A stretch of DNA of 64,000 nucleotides. Source: Streptomyces sp. JHA26 (GTDB taxonomy: Bacteria; Actinomycetota; Actinomycetes; Streptomycetales; Streptomycetaceae). Of this stretch, positions 1 through 8,582 are shown one piece after another; positions within the stretch are counted from its first letter, which is position 1; every line of letters starts with the position of its first letter. A program made the position numbers and the translations under genes. The DNA is taken from NCBI RefSeq assembly GCF_002005565.1, contig NZ_BDJC01000009.1:62001-126000 (forward strand). Direction: 5' to 3'. A model generated the notes under the pieces. That model saw nothing but the letters and a program-made list of their open reading frames with translations, was not told the DNA's origin and made no database searches.

Positions 1-77
1 CCCGCCGGAGGGTGACGGAGGGCGTTCCGGGCCGGCCCGTTCTGGTCCGTTCGGCCCCTCGTTCCCGGGCCGGCTCC

Positions 78-518
78 TCACGCGTCGGCGAGCCGCACGA
101 CGGCCGTCGTGCGCTTGCCGACCGCTTCCCTGTGCACCTCGAACGTCTGGCAGACGGCCCTGACTATCTCCAGCCCGTGCCGGCCGATCCGTCCGGGATC
201 CGAGGCCGCGGGCACGGGCAGCACCGGGTCGCTGTCCCACACGGACACCTCCACCCGGTCCTCGGCCAGCTCCAGGTCGACCAGGGACGGTCCGGGCGCG
301 TACTTGCAGGCGTTCGTCAGCAGCTCGCTGACCACGAGCTGCACCACGTCCACCGCCCGGTCGGACACCTCGGTCCCGTGGGCCGCGCGCGAACGCGCCA
401 GGAGCCCCCGGGCCAGCTCGCGGCCCCGGGCGATGTCACCGGGAATGCCCTCGTACTCCGCCGAGACCCTGACCGGCGTCCTTGCGAGCCGGTCCCCGTG
501 GTGGGCAGCCCCGTTCAT
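78..518 (-). CDS. ATP-binding anti-sigma-factor-type kinase (HATPase_c_2)
   Basis: A 146-residue protein with the single-domain GHKL ATPase fold seen in RsbW/SpoIIAB-like serine kinases. The N-box is near residues 65-72 (ELLTNACK), a degenerate D-box is near 93-98 (VWDSDP) and a glycine box is near 111-117 (IGRHGLE). There is no membrane segment or sensor domain, so it is cytosolic. Streptomyces encode dozens of such proteins; some bind sigma factors or STAS antagonists, many have no known partner. The ATG at 518 follows a purine-rich GGAAGGGGG stretch. No sigma factor or STAS gene is adjacent, so the partner cannot be named. The D-box lacks the usual DxG, which may weaken ATP binding. Confidence 0.8.
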   Translation of the reverse strand: MNGAAHHGDRLARTPVRVSAEYEGIPGDIARGRELARGLLARSRAAHGTEVSDRAVDVVQLVVSELLTNACKYAPGPSLVDLELAEDRVEVSVWDSDPVLPVPAASDPGRIGRHGLEIVRAVCQTFEVHREAVGKRTTAVVRLADA

Positions 519-1067
519 CCGATCCGCCCCCTTCCTGAGTCTCGACCGTCACGCCAGCCCGTCTACCCCCGATCCCCGGGAAACATCAGGCACGGTCGTC
601 GTTCGAGCGCCGCGGCGCCGTCCGGACCGGTGGGACGGTCCAGGGCCCGGGAGGCCGGCGAACCGGTCCGGGCCCACCCGTGGTCGTCGGGTTCCCGGCG
701 GGTGCCGATGCGTCCGCCGACCGGTACCCGGCCCGCCACGAGGCCCCGCCGCCGCTCTGGGGTTCGGCCCTCGGCGCGGACGGGGGGTGGCCGACGGACC
801 GGCGCGTGCCCGATCGTGTGACCACGACGGTCGGGCCGGGCGGTCACCAAGGCGGTCCGCCAACGGACTTGGGGGTGTCCGCCGGTGCACGACGGGACGG
901 GATCCGCACGCAAGGCCGACCGGGGCAGGGAGCGGCCGGGGTGCCCGGCCGGCCGCGCGTCGGCGTCCAGGAGGCGATCGGCGGCTACGAGATCCGCGGA
1001 CTGACCGTGGCGCTCGCCCGGGCCGGCCGGGAGTGACCGGCCGGCCCGGGGAGCACCGGCGTGGGCG
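519..1067. other. Gap without a convincing gene
   Basis: About 550 bases between the ATPase gene and pgm. Several open frames cross it on both strands, but they are Arg/Pro/Gly-rich low-complexity translations typical of GC-rich non-coding DNA. A short plus-strand stretch ending at 1036 reads more like protein (VQEAIGGYEIRGLTVALARA) and may be the worn 3' end of a lost gene. The pgm terminator hairpin sits at the right edge. Confidence 0.5.
1021..1046 (-). terminator. Hairpin downstream of pgm
   Basis: A perfect 10-bp inverted repeat, GGCCGGCCGG / CCGGCCGGCC, with a 6-base loop, lying 22 bases past the pgm stop codon. There is no U-run, as is usual in Streptomyces. Confidence 0.55.
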
Positions 1068-2708
1068 TCAGCCGCTCAGGGCTCCGAGGACGACGGACTT
1101 GGCCTCCTCCTGCACCTGCCGGAGGTGGTCGGCGCCGAGGAACGACTCGCCGTAGATCTTGTAGACGTCCTCGGTGCCCGAGGGACGGGCGGCGAACCAG
1201 GCGTTCTCCGTGGTCACCTTGATGCCGCCGATGGCCGCGCCGTTGCCCGGCGCCTCGGTGAGCACGGCGGTGACCGGTTCGCCGGCGAGGGTGTCGGCGG
1301 TGACCTGGGCCGGGGACAGCTCGGCCAGGCGGGCCTTCTCCTCGCGGGTCGCGGGGGCGTCGATGCGGGCGTAGGCGGGCTCGCCGAAGCGGGCGGTGAG
1401 GGCGGCGTAGTGCTCGGACGGGGTCCTGCCGGTGACGGCGATGATCTCGGAGGCGAGCAGGGCCAGGATGATGCCGTCCTTGTCCGTGGTCCACACGGAA
1501 CCGTCCCGGCGCAGGAAGGAGGCGCCGGCGGACTCCTCGCCGCCGAAGCCGAGCGTGCCGCCGACCAGTCCGTCCACGAACCACTTGAACCCGACGGGCA
1601 CCTCGACCAGCCGCCTGCCGAGGTCGGCCGCGACCCGGTCGATCATGCCGGAGGACACCAGCGTCTTGCCCACGCCCGCGTCGGCGGGCCACTCGGTGCG
1701 GTGGGCGTACAGGTAGGCGATGGCGGTGGCCAGGTAGTGGTTGGGGTTCATCAGACCGGCGTCGGGGGTGACGATGCCGTGCCGGTCGGCGTCGGCGTCG
1801 TTGCCGGTGGCGACGGCGAAGCGGTCGCGCTGCTCGATGAGGGAGGCCATCGCGTGCGGCGACGAGCAGTCCATGCGGATCCTGCCGTCCCAGTCCAGCG
1901 TCATGAACCGCCAGGTGGGGTCGGTCAGCGGATTGACCACGGTCAGGTCGAGACGGTGCTGCTCGGCGATCCGTCCCCAGTACGCGACCGAGGCGCCGCC
2001 CAGCGGGTCGGCGCCGATGCGCACCCCGGCGGCCCGGATCGCGTCGAGGTCCAGGACGCTCGGCAGGTCGGAGACGTACCGGTCGAGGAAGTCGTAGCGG
2101 CCGGTGCCGGGCGCGGCGAGCGCCCGGGCGTAGGGGACGCGCCGGACGTCCTTCAGGCCGGCCGCGATGATCTCGTTGGCCCGGTCCTGGATCCAGGAGG
2201 TCGCGTCCGAGCCCGCGGGGCCGCCGTTCGGCGGGTTGTACTTGAACCCCCCGTCGGCCGGCGGGTTGTGCGAGGGGGTCACGACCACGCCGTCGGCGAG
2301 ACCGGAGGTGCGGCCCCGGTTGTGGGTGAGGATGGCGTGGGAGACGGCCGGGGTGGGGGTGTAGCCGTCCGCGGTGTCGATGAGGACGGTGACGTCGTTG
2401 GCCGCGAACACCTCCAGTGCGGTGGTCCTCGCCGGCTCGGACAGCGCGTGGGTGTCGGCGCCGAGGAAGAGCGGGCCGGTCGTGCCCCGGGCCTCGCGGT
2501 ACTCGCAGATGGCCTGGCTGGTGGCGGCGATGTGGTCCTCGTTGAAGGCCGCCGCGAGGGACGATCCGCGATGTCCGGACGTGCCGAAGGCCACGCGCTG
2601 CGCGGGCTCGGCGGGGTCCGGGCGCAGGGCGTAGTAGGACGTCACCAGCCTGGCGACGTCGATCAGGTCCTCGGGGCCGGCCGGCTTGCCGGCTCTCTCG
2701 TGCTGCAT
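1068..2708 (-). CDS. pgm: Phosphoglucomutase (alpha-D-glucose phosphate-specific)
   Basis: This 546-residue enzyme interconverts glucose 1-phosphate and glucose 6-phosphate in the cytosol, linking glycogen/trehalose and cell-wall sugar metabolism to glycolysis. The active-site phosphoserine loop TPSHNPP is at residues 144-150 (Ser146). An early phosphate-binding motif FGTSGHRG is at 41-48, the metal loop reads NDADADRHG, the sugar loop GGEESAG, and the C-terminal phosphate loop RPSGTED. Length and motifs match the bacterial Pgm family throughout. The frame stays open upstream, but the ATG at 2708 gives the conserved N terminus [11 protein letters not shown], so the upstream part is rejected. 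It appears monocistronic. Confidence 0.95.
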   Translation of the reverse strand: MQHERAGKPAGPEDLIDVARLVTSYYALRPDPAEPAQRVAFGTSGHRGSSLAAAFNEDHIAATSQAICEYREARGTTGPLFLGADTHALSEPARTTALEVFAANDVTVLIDTADGYTPTPAVSHAILTHNRGRTSGLADGVVVTPSHNPPADGGFKYNPPNGGPAGSDATSWIQDRANEIIAAGLKDVRRVPYARALAAPGTGRYDFLDRYVSDLPSVLDLDAIRAAGVRIGADPLGGASVAYWGRIAEQHRLDLTVVNPLTDPTWRFMTLDWDGRIRMDCSSPHAMASLIEQRDRFAVATGNDADADRHGIVTPDAGLMNPNHYLATAIAYLYAHRTEWPADAGVGKTLVSSGMIDRVAADLGRRLVEVPVGFKWFVDGLVGGTLGFGGEESAGASFLRRDGSVWTTDKDGIILALLASEIIAVTGRTPSEHYAALTARFGEPAYARIDAPATREEKARLAELSPAQVTADTLAGEPVTAVLTEAPGNGAAIGGIKVTTENAWFAARPSGTEDVYKIYGESFLGADHLRQVQEEAKSVVLGALSG

Positions 2709-2944
2709 GCGCCCATTCCTCCGCATCGGTCGGACATTCGCTCGATGTATCCATCTTCCCCCGAACGGGGAGCGCGAACGGACCTCGGCGCACGTCATGA
2801 CCGTGCGGGTGGCGGACGGCGGCGCCCGGCCGACCGTGTCCCCGCCTTCCGCCGGGACACGCCGGCCGTGGCGCCCGGCGCCGGCAGGGGCGCGGCCGGC
2901 CCCGCGGGCGGACCCGCCACGGCGGCTTCGCCGGGCGGCGGGCG

Positions 2945-3373
2945 TCAGATGCGGCCGCCGGTGAGCCGGGTGAGGGGGCCGTGCGTGTGGCGTCCCGCGC
3001 GGCGTCCCATCGCGTACGAGGCGGCGCTCAGCGCGGTCAGGCCGGCGCCCACGCCGGCCGCGACGAGCCGGCGCTGGGAGATGACCGTCCATGCCGTCCT
3101 CGCCGTGGTGGCGACATGGCCCGAGGTGGTGATGACGGCCTGGCGGCCGGCCTCGACGCCCTTGGCGGCCGTCTGCATCGCCCCGGTCGCGGCCTGTGCC
3201 GAACGTCCGGCTCCGTCCTTGGCCGCTGACCCCGCGTCAGCGGCCTTCCCCGCGGCCGTCTTTGCGGCGCGCGAGGCGGGAGCGGCCGCCCGGTCCGCGG
3301 CACCGCGCGCCTTGGACCCGGCCGTCCGGGTGGTGTCGGGCTTCTGGTTCGTGTCCTGGTTCGGATCGCTCAT
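2945..3373 (-). CDS. Alanine-rich protein with one C-terminal membrane segment
   Basis: A 142-residue protein. About the first 85 residues are rich in Ala, Lys, Asp and Thr and look disordered or helical, like LEA or histone-tail-like sequences. A hydrophobic stretch near residues 106-122 ([20 protein letters not shown]) is probably a single membrane anchor, followed by a basic tail. ATG at 3373 has GGAG five bases upstream; the open frame extends 12 codons further with no better site. Function is unknown, and low-complexity composition makes homology inference unsafe. It is divergent from the NmrA-like gene at 3529. Confidence 0.75.
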   Translation of the reverse strand: MSDPNQDTNQKPDTTRTAGSKARGAADRAAAPASRAAKTAAGKAADAGSAAKDGAGRSAQAATGAMQTAAKGVEAGRQAVITTSGHVATTARTAWTVISQRRLVAAGVGAGLTALSAASYAMGRRAGRHTHGPLTRLTGGRI

Positions 3374-3528
3374 GGACTCCGCTTTGCCTGTCACTCCGGC
3401 GGCAAACACGCGTCGCGCCCGGCCGTCACGGACCCGGACGCCGCCTTGTCCTGTCGCTGTGCGCCTCGGTGCGCCGGGGCCGGCGAACGCCGTCGCCCCT
3501 CGGGAAACGGAACGAGACGGAGAGAACG

Positions 3529-4269
3529 ATGAGGATCGTGGTCATCGGCGGTACGGGGCTGATCGGAACGCAGGTGGTGCGCCTTCTCGGCGACGGCGGA
3601 CACGAGGCCGTGACCGCCTCGCCCAGCACGGGCGTCGACACGCTCACCGGCCGGGGGCTGGGCGAGGCGTTGCGGGGCGCGGACGTCGTCGTGGACGTGA
3701 CCAACTCCCCCTCCTTCGAGGAGGACGTCGCCCGGGACTTCTTCGTCCGGTCGACGCGGAACCAGGTCGCCGCCGGGAGGGAGACGGGAGTCCGCCACCA
3801 CGTGGCCCTGTCGATCATCGGCATCGACCGGCTGCCCGGGATCGGTTACTACCGGGCGAAGGTCGCCCAGGAGGAGGTCCTGCGCGAGGGCGGTGTGCCG
3901 TACAGCGTCGTGCGGGCCGCCCAGTTCTTCGAGTTCGTCGGCCCGGTCATGGACATGGGCACCGAGGGCACGGAGGTGCACCTGCCCTCGACGCAACTGC
4001 GTCCGATCGCCTCCGCCGACGTCGCGCGCGCGGTGGCCGACGCGGCGCAGGGCGGTCCGCTGCTGGGCTTCCGCGAGATCGCCGGCCCCGAGATCCACCG
4101 GCTCGACCGGCTCGGCGCGATCACCCTCGCGGCCCGTCCGGACGGCCGCTCGGTCGTCACCGACGAGGACGCGGGCCTCTTCGCCGGTGTCCCGGACGGC
4201 GTCCTGACCGGGGGCGACACCGTGGAGACGGCCGCGACGCGGTACGAGGAGTGGCTGAAGCAGAGCTGA
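3529..4269 (+). CDS. NAD(P)-binding NmrA-like atypical SDR
   Basis: A 246-residue protein with an N-terminal Rossmann motif (VIGGTGLIGTQ, residues 4-14). It resembles the NmrA/NAD(P)H-binding group of atypical short-chain dehydrogenases, which read cofactor state or reduce small substrates. After the Rossmann loop come a helix-rich nucleotide half and a segment resembling the YRAK active-site region (YYRAKVAQEE), where the lysine of the SDR dyad is kept. ATG at 3529 follows GGAGAG; an open frame extends 333 bases upstream but is low complexity. The gene stands alone, so no substrate can be proposed from context. Confidence 0.85.
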   Translation: MRIVVIGGTGLIGTQVVRLLGDGGHEAVTASPSTGVDTLTGRGLGEALRGADVVVDVTNSPSFEEDVARDFFVRSTRNQVAAGRETGVRHHVALSIIGIDRLPGIGYYRAKVAQEEVLREGGVPYSVVRAAQFFEFVGPVMDMGTEGTEVHLPSTQLRPIASADVARAVADAAQGGPLLGFREIAGPEIHRLDRLGAITLAARPDGRSVVTDEDAGLFAGVPDGVLTGGDTVETAATRYEEWLKQS

Positions 4270-4370
4270 TCGGGGCGGCGGCGCCCCGACGCCGGCGAGG
4301 ACGAACTCCCCGCCGAGGTCGCCCCGTTCGGCAAGGTGGGCCGCAAGGCGTGAGGCCCGGGCGCCGACGG

Positions 4371-5309
4371 CTACGCCGGTGCCGCGGTCGGCGGGAGCTG
4401 GGCGGGACTGACCTGCTCGCCCAGCACCTGGGCCATGAACCGCACGAGCCACCGCTGCGCCGGGCTGCGCGAGGACTCGTGCCGCGCGTACAGGGCGATC
4501 TCGATCGGCTCGGTCTCGAAGGGCAGCCGCACCAGGCGCACCCGGTGGGAGGCGGTGAAGACCTCCCCGACGTACTCGGGGACGATGGCGATCAGGTCGG
4601 TCTGCTCCAGCAGGTAGGGCAGCATCGAGAAGCGGGTGGCGTCCACGGCCACCCGCTCCAGCAGCCCGTGCGCGGCCAGCACCGCCCGGGGCGTGACGTG
4701 CCCGCTCGGCCCGAAGACCGTCGCGTGGTGTTCGGCCGCGAGGTCCGCCAGGGTGACCTCGTCGCCCCGTACCCGCGGATGGTCGGCGGCGACCATCAGG
4801 ACGTAGCGCTCCCGGAAGAGCGGGATGCGCGCGGTCAGGTGCGAGGTGATCACCGGGGTGGCCACGAACACGTCGAGGTCGCCGCGGCGCAGTTGCCCCT
4901 CGGAGTCCTCCACGTCGAACGGCCGCACGGTGAACGACACCCCCGGTGCCCGCTCGCGGGCCGCGGCGAGGAGCCTCGGCAGGAGGGTGGCCTCGCCGAG
5001 GTCCGACAGGGCGATGGTGAAGCGGCCCGCCATGGTGACGGGATCGAAGGTGTCGGCCTGCCGGACCGTCCCGTCGATGTCCGCGAGGGCACGCTGCAGC
5101 GGCTCGTACAGCCGGCGGGCGCCGGCCGTGGGTGTCAGGCCGCGCCCGTTGCGGCGGAACAGCTCGTCGTCGAAGTGCCGCCGCAGCTTGCCCAGGCTGT
5201 AGCTGACGGTGGGCTGCGTGACGTGGAGCGTCTCCGCGGTGGCCGTGACGCTGCCGGTCTCGTACAGCAGGACGAAGACCCGGGCCAGGTTGAGATCGAA
5301 GGTGCCCAT
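4371..5309 (-). CDS. LysR-family regulator beside the benzoylformate genes
   Basis: A 312-residue LysR-type regulator. The N-terminal winged helix (FVLLYETGSVTATAETLHVT) is followed by a periplasmic-binding-like effector domain of normal length. It is transcribed away from the decarboxylase gene at 5404, the standard arrangement for a LysR protein that activates its divergent neighbour and represses itself, so an aromatic acid effector (benzoylformate or mandelate) is inferred. I chose the ATG at 5309, giving MGTFDLNLARVF as in family members; an in-frame ATG at 5342 would add 11 residues not typical of the family. Neither start has a strong ribosome site. Confidence 0.88.
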   Translation of the reverse strand: MGTFDLNLARVFVLLYETGSVTATAETLHVTQPTVSYSLGKLRRHFDDELFRRNGRGLTPTAGARRLYEPLQRALADIDGTVRQADTFDPVTMAGRFTIALSDLGEATLLPRLLAAARERAPGVSFTVRPFDVEDSEGQLRRGDLDVFVATPVITSHLTARIPLFRERYVLMVAADHPRVRGDEVTLADLAAEHHATVFGPSGHVTPRAVLAAHGLLERVAVDATRFSMLPYLLEQTDLIAIVPEYVGEVFTASHRVRLVRLPFETEPIEIALYARHESSRSPAQRWLVRFMAQVLGEQVSPAQLPPTAAPA

Positions 5310-5360
5310 ATCGAAGGACTCTATATCGCGCTGCCGAAACATCTATTGGTGCCCATGTCG
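5301..5360. promoter_or_regulatory. Direct repeats in the LysR/mdlC divergent promoter
   Basis: GGTGCCCATATCG (5301-5313) recurs as GGTGCCCATGTCG (5348-5360), one mismatch, 47 bases apart. The first copy overlaps the LysR start codon on the other strand. The spacing, near four to five helical turns, and the location suit a pair of LysR contact sites; this is inference. Confidence 0.4.
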
Positions 5361-5403
5361 CGGTGTGCCTAGCGTGTCGGACGTCACTTCGAAAGGAACG
5401 TCC

Positions 5404-6984
5404 GTGTCATCCGTGCGTCGTGTCTGCCACGAGTTCCTGGAGCGCCAGGGCCTCACCACCGTCTTCGGCAATCCCGGCTCCAACGAGCTGCCCTTCCTCG
5501 CCGGTCTGCCCGAGGGCTTCCGCTACGTCCTCGGTCTGCACGAGGGTGCCGTCGTCGGCATGGCCGACGGGTACGCCCAGGCGACCGGCCGTCCGGTACT
5601 GGTCAACCTGCACGCCGCCTCCGGCTCCGGCAACGCGATGGGCGCCCTGACGAACGCCGTGGCCTCCCGCACCCCGCTCGTGGTCGTCGCCGGCCAGCAG
5701 GTGCGGCCCGCCGTCGGGCCCGAGGCCAACCTGGCCAGCGTCGACGCCCCGGCCCTGATGAAGCCGCTGGTCGGCTGGGCGGCCGAGCCGGCGTGCGCCG
5801 AGGACGTGCCGCGGGCTCTCGCCCAGGCCGTCTTCGAGGCGCGGCTCCAGCGGCGGCCGACGTACCTGTCCGTTCCCTACGACGACTGGGCCGCCGAGGC
5901 CGGCGACAACAGCCTGGCCGTCCTCGACCGGCGGGTGCTGCGGGCCTCCGTGCCCGACGGGGAGCAGAGCCGCTGGCTCACCGAGCGGGTCACCGCCGCC
6001 CGGCGGCCCGCGCTGGTGCTGGGCGGGGACATCGACTCCGCGGGCCTGTTCGACGACGCCGTCCGGCTGGCCGAGCGCCTGGGCGGGCCGGTGTGGGCGG
6101 CCCCGTCGCAGTTCCGGCTGCCGTTCCCGAACCGGCACCCGCTGTTCCGGGGCGTGCTGCCCGCCGGGATCGCGCCGATCTCGCAGGCGTTCGAGGGCCA
6201 CGACCTGGTGCTCGTGCTGGGCGCCCCGGTGTTCCGCTACCACGAGTACCTGCCCGGCCGGTACCTGCCGGAGGGCACCCGGCTCGTCCAGGTGACCGAG
6301 GACGCCTCGGCCGCCGCGCGGGCTCCGATGGGCGAGGCGCTGGTGGCCGACCCGGGGGCGGTCATCGACCTGCTCCTGAAGGCCCTGGAGGCTCCCGCCG
6401 AGCCGGCCGGTCCCCACCGGCCGGTGCCCGAGCCGCTCACCGCCGAGGGATCGGCGCTCCACCCCGAGCAGGTCTTCGCCGCGCTGCGCGACGAACTGCC
6501 CGAGGACACCGCGTACGTCGTCGAGTCGACCTCGACCAACGCCGCGTGGTGGCGCCAGATGGACCTGCGCCGTCCCGGCTCCTACTACTTCCCGGCGGCC
6601 GGCGGCCTCGGCTTCGGACTGCCCGGCGCGGTGGGCGTCGCCATGGGGCAGCCCGGCCGCCCGGTCGTCGGCGTCGTCGGCGACGGCTCGGCCAACTACG
6701 GCATCACCGCCCTGTGGACGGCCGCCCAGCACCGGGTCCCGCTGACCGTCGTACTGCTGCGCAACGGCACGTACGGGGCGCTGCGGTGGTTCGGCGGCCT
6801 GCTCGGTGTGCCGGACGCTCCCGGACTGGACATCCCCGGGCTGGACTTCACCCGCATCGCGGAGGGCTACGGGGTGCGCGCCCGGCACGTCGGCGGCGTG
6901 GAGGAGTTGCGCGCCGCGCTCGCCGAGCGGTCCGACGGTCCGCGGCTGATCCAGGTGGACACGGCGCTCACCACGCCGTCCTGA
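5404..6984 (+). CDS. mdlC: Benzoylformate decarboxylase (ThDP-dependent)
   Basis: This 526-residue thiamine diphosphate enzyme converts benzoylformate to benzaldehyde and CO2. Key residues of the Pseudomonas putida enzyme fall at the same numbers: Ser26 (NPGSNE), Glu47 (LHEG) and His70 (NLHAASGSGNAMGAL), and a histidine at about 280 (FRYHEY) matches His281. The ThDP-Mg motif GDGS starts near residue 426. Start is GTG at 5404 after AAAGGA. It is followed 82 bases later by the aldehyde dehydrogenase that would oxidise its product. A related 2-ketoacid substrate cannot be excluded, but the match of active-site residues is strong. Confidence 0.92.
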   Translation: MSSVRRVCHEFLERQGLTTVFGNPGSNELPFLAGLPEGFRYVLGLHEGAVVGMADGYAQATGRPVLVNLHAASGSGNAMGALTNAVASRTPLVVVAGQQVRPAVGPEANLASVDAPALMKPLVGWAAEPACAEDVPRALAQAVFEARLQRRPTYLSVPYDDWAAEAGDNSLAVLDRRVLRASVPDGEQSRWLTERVTAARRPALVLGGDIDSAGLFDDAVRLAERLGGPVWAAPSQFRLPFPNRHPLFRGVLPAGIAPISQAFEGHDLVLVLGAPVFRYHEYLPGRYLPEGTRLVQVTEDASAAARAPMGEALVADPGAVIDLLLKALEAPAEPAGPHRPVPEPLTAEGSALHPEQVFAALRDELPEDTAYVVESTSTNAAWWRQMDLRRPGSYYFPAAGGLGFGLPGAVGVAMGQPGRPVVGVVGDGSANYGITALWTAAQHRVPLTVVLLRNGTYGALRWFGGLLGVPDAPGLDIPGLDFTRIAEGYGVRARHVGGVEELRAALAERSDGPRLIQVDTALTTPS

Positions 6985-7006
6985 TCCGTACCGGACGCAA
7001 CGACCC

Positions 7007-7038
7007 GCCGGGCGCGCGGAGCCGCCGAGGCGCCCGGC
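7007..7038 (+). promoter_or_regulatory. Hairpin between mdlC and the aldehyde dehydrogenase
   Basis: A 9-bp inverted repeat GCCGGGCGC / GCGCCCGGC with a 14-base loop in the 82-base spacer. It could tune expression between the two genes or protect mRNA ends; in such GC-rich DNA it could also be chance. Confidence 0.3.
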
Positions 7039-7066
7039 ACCGAAGATCCCGACGAAGGGGAGAACG

Positions 7067-8521
7067 ATGACATTCCTGGACAGCGACGTCTGGGGCGGGA
7101 AGTTCTTCAGCGACGGCTGGCAGAACGCCCCCGCCGAGCAGCCGGTCGTCGAACCGGCCACCGGCGACCGGCTGGGCACGGTGGGCCTGGCCACGGCCGA
7201 GGACGCGGGGCGCGCCGCGGCCCGGGCCGCACGGGCCCAGCGCGAGTGGGCGGCGGTCTCCCCGCAGCAGCGGGCCGCCGTCCTGCGCCGGGCGGGTAAG
7301 CTGTTCACCGAGCACGCCGCCGAGGTGGAGGACTGGCTGGTGCGCGAGGCCGGCTCGGTGCGGTCCAAGGCCGGCTTCGAGGTGGGGCTCGCGATCGGCG
7401 AGTGCTTCGAGTGCGCGGGCCTGCCGACGCATCCGCAGGGCGAGGTGCTCACCTCCGAGGAGGCCCGCTGGTCGTTCGCCCGCCGCCGTCCGGCCGGTGT
7501 CGTCAGCGTGATCGCGCCCTTCAACTTCCCGCTCATCCTCGGCCTGCGCTCGGTGGCCCCCGCCCTCGCCCTCGGCAACGCGGTGCTGCTGAAGCCGGAT
7601 CCGCGCACCGCGGTGAGCGGCGGTGTCGTCATCGCCCGGATCCTCGAGGAGGCCGGGCTCCCCGCCGGTGTCCTCCACCTGCTGCCGGGCGACGGCTCGG
7701 TCGGCCAGGCGGTCGTCGAGGCCCCCGAGGTCCGGGTCGTCTCCTTCACCGGCTCGACCCCGGTGGGCCGGGCGATCGGCGAGCAGGCCGGCCGGCTGCT
7801 GAAGCGGGCCCACCTGGAGCTGGGCGGCAACAACGCGCTGGTCGTGCTGCCCGGTGCGGACGTGCACAGGGCGGCCTCGGCGGGGGCGTTCGGCTCCTAC
7901 CTGCACCAGGGCCAGATCTGCATGACGACCGGCCGGCACATCGTCCACGAGTCGCTGGTGGAGGAGTACACCGCCGTGCTCGCCGCGAAGGCCGAGGCGC
8001 TCGCCGTCGGCGACCCGGCGCGCGAGGACGTGGCGCTCGGCCCGATCATCGACCGCCGTCAGCTGGAGCGGGTGCACGGCATCGTCACCGACTCCGTCGC
8101 GGCGGGCGCGAAGGTCGCCGCGGGCGGCGAGATCGTCGGCGCCTGCTACCGCGCCACCGTGCTCTCCGGTCTCACCACCGACATGCCCGCCTGGCGCGAG
8201 GAGATCTTCGGCCCCGTCGCCCCCGTCATCTCCTTCTCCACGCTGGAGGAGGCCGCGCGGATCGTCGACGACTGCGAGTACGGGCTGTCCGTCGGCATCC
8301 TCGGCGACGTCGGCACGGCGATGAAGCTCGCCGACCGGATCGACTCCGGCAAGATCCACATCAACGAGCAGACCGTGGGCGACGAACCCAACGCCCCCTT
8401 CGGCGGGGTCAAGGCCTCGGGCACCGGCTCCCGTTTCGGGGGCGCCGCGGCCAACGTCGAGGCGTTCACCGAGACCCAGTGGGTCACGGTCCGTCCGGAC
8501 ATCGCCGACTACCCGTTCTGA
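7067..8521 (+). CDS. Benzaldehyde dehydrogenase-like aldehyde dehydrogenase
   Basis: A 484-residue NAD(P)-dependent aldehyde dehydrogenase. The catalytic cysteine is Cys285 (GQICMTT), the general base is Glu251 (LELGGNN), and the cofactor loop is SFTGSTPVG. Sequence features (GQICMTTGRHIV, INEQTVGDE) resemble the benzaldehyde/vanillin dehydrogenase branch. Placed between benzoylformate decarboxylase and an aromatic-acid permease, it most likely oxidises benzaldehyde to benzoate. ATG at 7067 has GGGGAG upstream. Substrate is inferred from context; the family alone would allow other aromatic aldehydes. Confidence 0.9.
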   Translation: MTFLDSDVWGGKFFSDGWQNAPAEQPVVEPATGDRLGTVGLATAEDAGRAAARAARAQREWAAVSPQQRAAVLRRAGKLFTEHAAEVEDWLVREAGSVRSKAGFEVGLAIGECFECAGLPTHPQGEVLTSEEARWSFARRRPAGVVSVIAPFNFPLILGLRSVAPALALGNAVLLKPDPRTAVSGGVVIARILEEAGLPAGVLHLLPGDGSVGQAVVEAPEVRVVSFTGSTPVGRAIGEQAGRLLKRAHLELGGNNALVVLPGADVHRAASAGAFGSYLHQGQICMTTGRHIVHESLVEEYTAVLAAKAEALAVGDPAREDVALGPIIDRRQLERVHGIVTDSVAAGAKVAAGGEIVGACYRATVLSGLTTDMPAWREEIFGPVAPVISFSTLEEAARIVDDCEYGLSVGILGDVGTAMKLADRIDSGKIHINEQTVGDEPNAPFGGVKASGTGSRFGGAAANVEAFTETQWVTVRPDIADYPF

Positions 8522-8582
8522 GCCGGCTCCCCGCTCCTCCCCGTCCGCCCGCCCACTCCCGTCCCCTGGGGGGAATGTCACC

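Noticed and set aside
960..1036. Short plus-strand protein-like end before pgm
   Set aside because: Too short, with no start site or recognisable family; noted only as a possible remnant.
1125..5372. A very long plus-strand open frame (over 1400 codons) across pgm, the NmrA-like gene and the LysR gene
   Set aside because: It is antisense to well-supported genes, has a repetitive Gly/Val/Arg composition without any motif, and results from few stop codons in high-GC DNA.
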